From Thermoplasmatota archaeon (GTDB lineage Archaea; Thermoplasmatota; JAQUQK01), in assembly GCA_028716125.1 (NCBI GenBank), contig JAQUQK010000095.1, positions 1 to 7,038 of the forward strand: DNA of 7,038 bases, read 5' to 3'. Within the stretch, counting starts at the first letter, position 1, and every line of letters begins with the position of its first letter. Below are positions 1-5,983 of this stretch, piece by piece. The position numbers were made by a program, and so were the translations under genes. Under the pieces are notes generated by a model. It had not been told where the DNA came from and did no database searches. It saw only the letters and a program-made list of their open reading frames with translations.

Positions 1-1590
1 CCAATAAAAACCAAGAGCGGACAGGTCTTTGATACGGACATATTCATGGTTGACAGGGCGAAGGTCATCCAGTGCAACATAAGGGACATAACGGAGCGAA
101 AGAAGGCGGAGGAAGCGTTGAACTACTCCGAAATCCGCTACCGCAGGCTGTTCGAGGCGGCCAAGGACGGAATACTGATACTTGATTGGGAAACGGGGCA
201 GATAACGGACGTCAATCCGTTCATTGTTGAAATGCTGGGCTATTCGCACGAGGAACTGCTCGGGAAGAAACTATGGGAGATAGGAATTTTCAAGGACGTG
301 GCGGCGAACAAGACGGCGTTTGAGGAGTTGAAAAACAAGGGGCGCATCCGCTACGAAGACCTGCCGCTGGAGACAAAGGATGGGCGGCGCATTGAAGTGG
401 AGTTCGTCAGCAACGTATATGGGGTAGACCACACCAAAGTCGTGCAGTGCAATATCCGGGACATAACCGACCGAAAGAAAGTGGAGTCGGCGCTGCGCGA
501 GAGCGAAGAGAAATACCGCAACCTGGTGGAGCGCGCGAGCGACGGAATATTGATAATCCAGGACGGCGTCATAATATACGCAAATCCGAGCCTTGCAGAA
601 ATGTGGGGCAGCAGCACGGGCGAGATCGTAGGAAGCCGTTTCACACAGTATGCGCATCCGGACGAATTGCCGAAACTGGCCGAGATGTATAAGCGGCGCA
701 TGGCTGGCGAGGAAGTTCCGCAGATTTACGAAACCGCGCTGAGGCGAAAGGACGGAAGCAACATTTACGTCGAACTTAACGGCGGGCTCACGACGTACGC
801 AGGAAAGCCTGCAGACATGGTCATTATCCGCGACATATCCGACAGAAAAAAGATTCAGGACGCAGAGGCGCAGCTAATCGCCCTTAAACAGCTCGCAGAG
901 ATGGAAAACCGATTCATGGTCGTGGCCACACACGAACTCCGCACGCCGCTTGTTTCCATGAAAGGTTATACTGACATCATACTTTCCGGAAAGGCGGGGG
1001 ACGTGCCGCCCAAAATCAAAGAGATGCTTTCCATCGCGGACAGAAACGTGAACAGGCTTATTCGCATGACGACCAATATAATGGATGTCCAGAGGATAAA
1101 GTCTGGCAAATTGCAAGTTGAGAATGCTCCGGTGGACATTTCATCGGTTCTCAAAGATTGCTTAAATGAAATTCGCCCTGTGGTGGATGACATGGAACAG
1201 TCAATCGAAGTGGAAATCCCAAGCCGCCCCTTGATGATTTCAGGCGACTTTTCGCGGCTTAGCCAGGTGATTATGAATATTCTCTCCAATGCATCCAAGT
1301 TCACTCCAAAAAAAGGAAAAATCCGCATCAAGGCGGAGGAAGAAGAAAATTTCGTGAGGGTTTCAGTCAAGGATACCGGCATCGGGATACGAAAAAAAGA
1401 CATTGAACGGGTTTTCGAGATTTTTGCAGACATTGAAAAACCCGATTATTTCAAGGGAACCGGACTTGGGCTTAGCGTTTCAAAAGGCATAGTCGAGGCG
1501 CACGGCGGAACAATAGATGCTTATTCCGATGGCGAAGGAAAAGGTTCCACTTTCACGGTAGTACTGCCGAAATCAAAGGGGGCGAAATAG
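1..1590 (+). CDS. multi-PAS sensor histidine kinase, 5' end outside the window
   Basis: The reading frame is open from base 1, so the ATG at 46 is internal: the codons before it already encode the end of a PAS domain. Counting from the first codon in the window (529 aa visible), about 1-35 is the tail of one PAS domain ending in DITERKKAEE, about 42-158 a second PAS ending in DITDRKK, and about 165-283 a third ending in DISDRKK. A short helical linker leads to the HisKA dimerisation/phosphoacceptor domain (about 303-370) with H-box HELRTPL, phosphoacceptor H311 and T315. The HATPase_c domain (about 413-523) has its N-box with N430 (NILSNASKF), G1 box DTGIGI at 458 and G2 box GTGLGL at 486. 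No membrane segment is visible, so this part is cytoplasmic; PAS domains typically sense small molecules, redox state or relay signals. The stop codon abuts the start of a receiver gene, which suggests the two are partners. The ligand is unknown, and more PAS or membrane domains may lie upstream. Confidence 0.95.
   Translation, partial: PIKTKSGQVFDTDIFMVDRAKVIQCNIRDITERKKAEEALNYSEIRYRRLFEAAKDGILILDWETGQITDVNPFIVEMLGYSHEELLGKKLWEIGIFKDVAANKTAFEELKNKGRIRYEDLPLETKDGRRIEVEFVSNVYGVDHTKVVQCNIRDITDRKKVESALRESEEKYRNLVERASDGILIIQDGVIIYANPSLAEMWGSSTGEIVGSRFTQYAHPDELPKLAEMYKRRMAGEEVPQIYETALRRKDGSNIYVELNGGLTTYAGKPADMVIIRDISDRKKIQDAEAQLIALKQLAEMENRFMVVATHELRTPLVSMKGYTDIILSGKAGDVPPKIKEMLSIADRNVNRLIRMTTNIMDVQRIKSGKLQVENAPVDISSVLKDCLNEIRPVVDDMEQSIEVEIPSRPLMISGDFSRLSQVIMNILSNASKFTPKKGKIRIKAEEEENFVRVSVKDTGIGIRKKDIERVFEIFADIEKPDYFKGTGLGLSVSKGIVEAHGGTIDAYSDGEGKGSTFTVVLPKSKGAK
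58..105 (+). repeat. PAS-end repeat, copy 1 within the first kinase
   Basis: These 48 bases encode AKVIQCNIRDITERKK and are clearly similar at DNA and protein level to 433-480 (TKVVQCNIRDITDRKK). They mark the C-terminal ends of two successive PAS domains and suggest an internal PAS duplication. Confidence 0.7.
433..480 (+). repeat. PAS-end repeat, copy 2 within the first kinase
   Basis: Partner of 58-105. The third PAS of the same protein ends differently (MVIIRDISDRKK), so the first two PAS domains look like the more recent duplicates. Confidence 0.7.
1578..1582 (+). promoter_or_regulatory. probable ribosome binding site of the receiver gene
   Basis: A run of five G, within AAGGGGGC, lies 8 bases before the ATG at 1591 and inside the last codons of the upstream kinase. 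It could pair with the CCUCC of 16S rRNA using one G-U pair. The same AAGGGGGC string precedes the next gene at a similar distance, which supports but does not prove this role. Confidence 0.4.
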
Positions 1591-1980
1591 ATGAAAGGAA
1601 AAATATTGGTGGTGGACGACGAGGAAGACATTCGCAATCTTGCGAGAATTATATTGGAGGATGCGGGCTACGAGATTATTGCCGCATGCGATGCAAAAGA
1701 AGCTTTTGAGAAGGCGTCCGCCGAAATGCCGGACGTTATACTCCTCGACATAATCATGCCGGAGAGGAGCGGGCTGGAAGCGTGCAGGGAGATGAAGGCG
1801 CAGCAAAAAACCCATTCCATTCCCATAGTTATGTTTAGTGTACTGGGAAAAGCGTCTGATAAGGAAAAGGCAAGGAAAATGGGCGCGGACGGATACCTGG
1901 TAAAGCCGTTCACTGCGGAAGATTTGCTGGCAGAGGTGAAAAAGCAGATGAAAAGAGGCAAGGGGGCACCGGCGCCATGA
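1591..1980 (+). CDS. stand-alone receiver (REC) domain response regulator, CheY-like
   Basis: This 129-aa protein is a single receiver domain with nothing after it except a short basic and Ala/Pro tail (about 121-129), so it has no DNA-binding or enzymatic output. The key residues are all present: acidic pair D9-D10, phosphoacceptor D53 (in LLDIIMPE), switch Ser S83 (IVMFS), aromatic Y102 and conserved K105 (YLVKPF). It should accept phosphate from a histidine kinase in the cytoplasm. Its start directly follows the TAG of the upstream kinase, and its stop overlaps the start of the CHASE4 kinase, so all three genes are probably co-transcribed and translationally coupled. A G-run lies 8 bases before the start. 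Single-domain receivers are known in archaea as phosphorelay intermediates, phosphate sinks or protein-contact regulators; which of these applies cannot be told from the window. It is the only receiver seen here. Confidence 0.95.
   Translation: MKGKILVVDDEEDIRNLARIILEDAGYEIIAACDAKEAFEKASAEMPDVILLDIIMPERSGLEACREMKAQQKTHSIPIVMFSVLGKASDKEKARKMGADGYLVKPFTAEDLLAEVKKQMKRGKGAPAP
1962..1966 (+). promoter_or_regulatory. probable ribosome binding site of the CHASE4 kinase gene
   Basis: A run of five G lies 10 bases before the ATG at 1977, inside the end of the receiver gene. Together with the ATGA overlap (1977-1980) it suggests either direct initiation or re-initiation by ribosomes finishing the receiver gene. 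Confidence 0.4.
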
Positions 1981-3782
1981 AGCTCAAAGGCAAGACCCTA
2001 CTGATAATCATGGTGGTGCTGGCCGCATTTTTGCTGACAACCGTTATTGTATTCAATACCGTATTTATGGACAGTTTTCTGGAACTTGAGCAGGAGGATG
2101 CTTCAAGGAACGCAAACAGAGCATCAAACGCGATAGCCCAGGAAATTGATGCGCTGGACGTTCTTACCAGGGACTGGGCGTCCTGGGACGATACGTATGC
2201 TTTCGTGGAAGACGGCAATGAGAATTACGCTACTGCGAACCTAGTCGATACCACATTCGCAGGAGCCGGGCTCAATCTCATTTTGATCGTAAATGCTTCG
2301 GATGGCATAGTCTTCGGAGTCGCATTCGACCTTGACAACGAGACCAGCCTCCCGGTTCCGCAGGATATGTTGGATATGATTGAAAGCGGCGGGATCTTGC
2401 TGAGGCACGAAAACATAAGCAGCGGCATAAAAGGCATACTTCTTACTGCAAGCGGCCCGATGATGATCTCGTCAAGGCCAATCCTGACGAGCGAGAATGG
2501 GGGGCCGTCCCGCGGTTCGCTCATAATGGCGCGATACATGGACGGGAAATTCGTGGAGCGGCTCGGGGAAACTACCCAGCTTTCGCTCTCCATTGTTTCT
2601 GTAAACGATCCGGAGATTCCTTCCGATTTCCAGAACGCCCTGCAACACATTGAAGCGGAAGGCGGCATTTTCATAGAGCGTTTCAGCGGAAATTCTCTTG
2701 GCGCCTACGCCGCCGAAAACGACATTTACGGCAATACTGCGGTTGTGATAAGGGCAGATATTCCAAGAACAATATATTCGCAGGGGCAGGCGACGATTCT
2801 TTTCTCCAGCATATTAATCATCTTGGCATGCACGGTTTTAGGATTGATGATGTTCGTTCTCTTGCAAATCTCCGTAATCGGGCGTTTGTCGGTACTGGGC
2901 GGCGAGCTGGATAAAATAGGGGAAGAAGGAATATTATCTGCCCGAATTCATACGAAGGGCAACGACGAACTTGCCCTGCTTGGGAACAATATAAACAAAA
3001 TGCTTGCAAACCTGGAAAACTTCCAGGCAATTATCGCAGAAGAACGGGAAAATGTGCAGCGCACCGAGACCGAACTGCAGGCAGTCAAGCGCATCAGCGA
3101 GATGAAATCCCAGTTCATCTCAAATGCCACGCATGAACTTAGAATCCCGCTTGTTTCCATTAAAGGATATGTCGATTTGGTGCGCACCGGAAAATATGGA
3201 AAACTGCCCGACAAAGCCGCGGAGTTCCTCACGGTTGCCAAAAACAACACCGACAGGCTATTGCACCTTACGGATGACTTGCTTGACGTCCATAGAGTAG
3301 AGTCGGGAAAACTTGGACTCGATATTCAAGACATTGACGTGGGGGCTGTCATACGCCAATGCATCGAAGAATTAAAACCACTGACGGACGAAAAGAAACA
3401 GACCATCGAGGTCGATATGCCAAAGAAGCAATTACCGATAAAAGCCGATTTGCAGAGGCTTGGCCAAGTAGTGAGCGAACTACTGACAAATGCATACAAA
3501 TTCACGCCCAAAAAAGGACGCATAACAATAAAAGTGAACGATATGAAGGACCGCATGGAGATTGCGATATCGGATACAGGCATGGGAATTGACAAAAACA
3601 ACCTACAGAAAATTTTCGAGCCATTCGCAGACATAAAAAGGCCAACCACGTTCCAAAGCACCGGCCTGGGACTAAATGTTGCGAAAGGGATCGTAGAGGG
3701 GCACGGCGGGAAGATAAGCGCAGAATCCGGGGGCGATGGGAAAGGGACTACGTTCACAATTATTTTGCCAAGAATAAAATAA
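1977..3782 (+). CDS. membrane sensor histidine kinase with CHASE4 and HAMP domains
   Basis: This 601-aa protein has a basic start and a first membrane segment at about 8-29. An extracytoplasmic CHASE4-type domain follows (about 35-265), recognised by its signature DWASWDDTYAF at 66-76. A second membrane segment lies at about 273-297, then a HAMP linker (about 298-350, with NDELALL and NNINKML) and a short helical linker. HisKA is at about 376-445 with phosphoacceptor H386. HATPase_c is at about 489-598, with N505 in LLTNAYKF, DTGMGI at 533 and STGLGL at 561. CHASE4 domains are predicted to bind small extracellular ligands, and the signal would pass by HAMP to the kinase core. Two departures stand out: the H-box reads HELRIPL, with I390 where the other kinases here have Thr, and the first Gly of the G2 box is Ser, a variant seen in many active kinases. 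The ATG at 1977 is preferred because it gives a complete first membrane helix and overlaps the receiver stop by ATGA. The likely partner is the adjacent receiver. Confidence 0.95.
   Translation: MKLKGKTLLIIMVVLAAFLLTTVIVFNTVFMDSFLELEQEDASRNANRASNAIAQEIDALDVLTRDWASWDDTYAFVEDGNENYATANLVDTTFAGAGLNLILIVNASDGIVFGVAFDLDNETSLPVPQDMLDMIESGGILLRHENISSGIKGILLTASGPMMISSRPILTSENGGPSRGSLIMARYMDGKFVERLGETTQLSLSIVSVNDPEIPSDFQNALQHIEAEGGIFIERFSGNSLGAYAAENDIYGNTAVVIRADIPRTIYSQGQATILFSSILIILACTVLGLMMFVLLQISVIGRLSVLGGELDKIGEEGILSARIHTKGNDELALLGNNINKMLANLENFQAIIAEERENVQRTETELQAVKRISEMKSQFISNATHELRIPLVSIKGYVDLVRTGKYGKLPDKAAEFLTVAKNNTDRLLHLTDDLLDVHRVESGKLGLDIQDIDVGAVIRQCIEELKPLTDEKKQTIEVDMPKKQLPIKADLQRLGQVVSELLTNAYKFTPKKGRITIKVNDMKDRMEIAISDTGMGIDKNNLQKIFEPFADIKRPTTFQSTGLGLNVAKGIVEGHGGKISAESGGDGKGTTFTIILPRIK
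3690..3716 (+). repeat. 27-base exact match, copy 1 (G2-box region)
   Basis: These 27 bases are identical to 5824-5850. Both copies encode the stretch IVEGHGGKI just after the GTGLGL/STGLGL box of two kinases. The match covers synonymous positions too, while the flanking DNA differs, so it points to recent shared ancestry or gene conversion rather than protein constraint alone. Confidence 0.75.
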
Positions 3783-3796
3783 ATGCAAGGCAGACC

Positions 3797-3806
3797 TCTT
3801 TTTCCC
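3797..3806 (+). terminator. T-rich stretch, possible archaeal terminator of the three-gene operon
   Basis: A pyrimidine-rich stretch with five consecutive T (3799-3803) starts 15 bases after the stop of the CHASE4 kinase. Archaeal RNA polymerase can terminate at T-runs without a hairpin, and I see no convincing stem here. The position before a new promoter fits the end of the upstream transcript, but the run is short. Confidence 0.35.
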
Positions 3807-3828
3807 GTTCTTGCGGCAGTTTAGTCAA

Positions 3829-3836
3829 TTATAAAT
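3829..3836 (+). promoter_or_regulatory. archaeal TATA box for the solute-binding-domain kinase gene
   Basis: TTATAAAT, followed by AAAA, lies in the 91-base gap between two kinase genes. Archaeal TATA boxes centre about 26-27 bases before the transcription start, which puts the start near 3859 and gives a 5' leader of about 14 bases before the ATG at 3874. The BRE element upstream is not clear. The same octamer precedes the 7TM gene at 5952-5959. An independent promoter separates this gene from the operon upstream. Confidence 0.65.
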
Positions 3837-3863
3837 AAAACTACAGCAATATACGCACAATAC

Positions 3864-3869
3864 GGATGA
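3864..3869 (+). promoter_or_regulatory. weak ribosome binding site
   Basis: GGATGA lies 4 bases before the ATG at 3874, inside the short predicted leader. It partly matches the archaeal consensus GGTGA/GGAGG. It also contains an ATG (3866) that opens a two-codon frame ending in a TAA that overlaps the real start by one base. Confidence 0.35.
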
Positions 3870-3873
3870 AATA

Positions 3874-5916
3874 ATGGATGTTAAAACTGTTAATCGGGCG
3901 GCGTCCGTTTCGATATCTCTTCTGATAATAACTCTGCTGATTTCCTGCCTGCTACCTATGGGTTTTTCCCAGCAAAACGGAGATCTGACAATAAAGTGCG
4001 GCGCTTATGACAACCCGCCGAAAGTATATCCCGACGGCAGCGGAGGGCATACGGGGTTTTTCCCGGACATCCTCGAAGTGATTGCTGAAAAAGAGAATTG
4101 GCAAATAGAATATGTTTTTGGAAACTGGACGGATTGTCTTGATCGCCTCGAATCCGGAGAAATCGACATAATGGTTGATGTTGGATATTCCGAAGAAAGG
4201 GCAGCGATTTATGATTTCAACAATGAAACGGTATTCAACAACTGGGGCATGGTATACCGCGATCCAGACGTCAGCATCGAAAGCATTACGGACCTCGAAG
4301 GCAAAAGGGTCGGAGTGATGAAGGGCAGCGTACATACCGAGGGAAAAGAAGGCATCAAAGCCCTTGCAAAAAGTTTCAACATAAATTGCACTTTCATGGA
4401 AGTTGATTCCTACGAAGATGTCTTCAAGTTGATCGATGCCGGATTAGCAGATGCTGGCGTCGTGAACCGCTTGTTTGGACAGATGAATGATTACAAATTC
4501 AACGTGAAGGCGACCAATATTTTTTTCGATCCTAGCGAGTTGAGATTCGGTTTTCCAAAAAATGCAACTTTGAATGCCGTTCTGATAGAAGGCATAGACC
4601 GCAATCTGCACGAAATGAAGGCGGATCAAAATTCCGAGTACTATACCATACTGAACGGCTATTTTGGTTATCCTGGGCAAGAAGGCACCGCAATACCGGG
4701 ATGGGTGCTTCCGGCTGCTGCGGCTGCTGCTGCGACCATTGGCTTCCTTTTTATCCTGAGCGCAGTTTTCAAATGGCAGGTTGAAAAAAGAACCAAGGAA
4801 TTAAAAACTGCACTTGAAAAGCGCGAAGAATTGGAGCGAGTCATAAACCGAAGCTCATCCGTGGCTTTTCTTTGGCGCAACGAGGAAGGGTGGCCTGTTG
4901 AGATGGTTTCCGACAACATAGCACTCTTTGGATATACGCCGGATGAATTGAGATCGGGCGAGCTGAAGTTTACCGAAATCGTGCACCCGGACGACCTTGC
5001 AAGAATTGGGGGAGAAGTGGAAAAGTATTCAAAAGAGGGCAAAAAGGAATTTGTCCAGACATACCGTATATTGGCAAAGTCCGGAGATGTCCGCTGGGTC
5101 GAGGATCATACTTTTATCCGAAGGGACGCAAAAGGGAAAATTACCCATTATCAGGGAATCGTGACCGATATAACGGAGCGCAAGAAGGCTGAGGAGATGA
5201 GCACAGAACTCGAGGCGGTAAAGCGCCTTAGCGAACTCAAGACGCGCTTCGTATCTACGGCAACGCACGAATTGCGCACTCCCGTCGTTTCCATAAAGGG
5301 CTACACCGACCTCATGATTTCGGGGCGCGTTGGCGAAATCCCGCAAAAGCCAAAGGAGATGCTGGGAGTCATAAGCAGGAACACAGACCGTCTTCTGCAT
5401 CTTGTCGAGGATCTGTTGGATGTTCAGCGCATCGAGTCGGGGCGCCTGAAAATGGAGATTGTTCCGATGGATTTGCGCGAAGTCCTAAAGCAGTGCCAGC
5501 GTGAACTAAAGCCGCTTATGGACGATAGGCACCATACATTCAATGTCCAGATACCAGACCATTCGTTGCAAATAAATGGCGACTTTTCAAGGCTCAACCA
5601 GGTATTGAGCAACATGCTTATGAACTCCCAGAAATTCGCACCGGAAGGTGGAAAAGTCGAAGTCAGCGTAGAGGAAAAACCTGATTCAGTCAGAATATCA
5701 GTGAAGGACAATGGAATTGGAATCCGAAAGGAAGATATTGCAAAAGTCTTCGATCTATTCTCCGACATAAAGAAACCGGGAAACATAAAGGGAACTGGAT
5801 TGGGATTAAGCGTTGCAAAAGGAATCGTAGAGGGGCACGGCGGGAAGATAGAGGCGTTTTCCGAGGGTGAAGGCAAGGGGGCGACATTCACCGTAATTCT
5901 GCCCAAGAAGAAATAA
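3874..5916 (+). CDS. sensor histidine kinase with solute-binding-protein family 3 sensor and PAS domain
   Basis: This 680-aa protein starts with a hydrophobic export segment (about 12-32). An extracytoplasmic periplasmic-binding-protein-like domain of the amino-acid-binding (SBP_bac_3/PBPb) type follows (about 38-264), seen in GEIDIMVDV, SEERAAIYDF and LEGKRVGVMKGS. A membrane segment with seven consecutive Ala lies at about 277-299. Next come a short helical linker and a PAS domain of the PAS_3 type (about 325-437, with HPDDLARI, VRWVEDHTF and DITERKKAEE). HisKA (about 455-522) has HELRTPV with phosphoacceptor H465. HATPase_c (about 568-677) has N584, DNGIGI at 612 and GTGLGL at 640. It should sense a small external solute and phosphorylate a receiver in the cytoplasm. 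R109 matches the Arg that holds the ligand carboxylate in amino-acid-binding proteins, but the usual ammonium-binding Asp is N198. The gene has its own promoter, and no receiver gene adjoins it. The N-box is slightly divergent (NSQKFAP) but keeps its Asn and Lys. Confidence 0.95.
   Translation: MDVKTVNRAASVSISLLIITLLISCLLPMGFSQQNGDLTIKCGAYDNPPKVYPDGSGGHTGFFPDILEVIAEKENWQIEYVFGNWTDCLDRLESGEIDIMVDVGYSEERAAIYDFNNETVFNNWGMVYRDPDVSIESITDLEGKRVGVMKGSVHTEGKEGIKALAKSFNINCTFMEVDSYEDVFKLIDAGLADAGVVNRLFGQMNDYKFNVKATNIFFDPSELRFGFPKNATLNAVLIEGIDRNLHEMKADQNSEYYTILNGYFGYPGQEGTAIPGWVLPAAAAAAATIGFLFILSAVFKWQVEKRTKELKTALEKREELERVINRSSSVAFLWRNEEGWPVEMVSDNIALFGYTPDELRSGELKFTEIVHPDDLARIGGEVEKYSKEGKKEFVQTYRILAKSGDVRWVEDHTFIRRDAKGKITHYQGIVTDITERKKAEEMSTELEAVKRLSELKTRFVSTATHELRTPVVSIKGYTDLMISGRVGEIPQKPKEMLGVISRNTDRLLHLVEDLLDVQRIESGRLKMEIVPMDLREVLKQCQRELKPLMDDRHHTFNVQIPDHSLQINGDFSRLNQVLSNMLMNSQKFAPEGGKVEVSVEEKPDSVRISVKDNGIGIRKEDIAKVFDLFSDIKKPGNIKGTGLGLSVAKGIVEGHGGKIEAFSEGEGKGATFTVILPKKK
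4714..4734 (+). repeat. GCN run coding for seven alanines
   Basis: Seven consecutive Ala codons (GCT or GCG) encode A281-A287 at the start of the membrane segment of the solute-binding-domain kinase. The order GCT-GCT-GCG-GCT-GCT-GCT-GCG looks like a small slippage expansion. It fits within a membrane helix, so no functional disruption is expected. Confidence 0.7.
5824..5850 (+). repeat. 27-base exact match, copy 2 (G2-box region)
   Basis: Identical to 3690-3716, in the same place of the paralogous HATPase domain. The matching part of the multi-PAS kinase (about 1489-1515) differs at several bases. Confidence 0.75.
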
Positions 5917-5951
5917 TGAGCCTTGCAGCGTTTTAACATTTCCATGAATAC

Positions 5952-5959
5952 TTATAAAT
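5952..5959 (+). promoter_or_regulatory. archaeal TATA box for the 7TM sensor gene, likely leaderless transcript
   Basis: TTATAAAT, within CTTATAAATATT, lies in the 67-base gap after the stop at 5916. Its centre is about 28 bases before the ATG at 5984, so transcription should begin within a few bases of the start codon. No GGAGG- or GGTGA-like motif precedes the ATG, which agrees with a leaderless mRNA. A weak T-rich stretch (5931-5940) before the box may end the upstream transcript. Confidence 0.7.
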
Positions 5960-5983
5960 ATTGAAACATTAATATTCAGTTTA

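Noticed and set aside
46..48. ATG at 46 as the start of the first kinase
   Set aside because: The frame is open to base 1 and the upstream codons continue a PAS domain (SGQVFDTDIF), so this Met is internal.
561..3665. Ser for Gly at the start of the G2 box of the CHASE4 kinase (around 3657) as a sign of a dead kinase
   Set aside because: STGLGL is a common variant in active histidine kinases, and the N-box, G1 box and other Gly residues are intact.
3783..3873. Small RNA or riboswitch in the gap before the solute-binding-domain kinase
   Set aside because: The gap is fully explained by a T-run, a TATA box and a short leader, and I found no convincing stem-loop.
5424..5945. Long open frame (173 codons) on the minus strand, and similar minus-strand frames at 966-1433 and 3326-3757
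   Set aside because: Each lies opposite the same part of a HATPase domain in a real kinase gene. Their similarity to each other mirrors the paralogous sense strand, and they show no start context or domain of their own.
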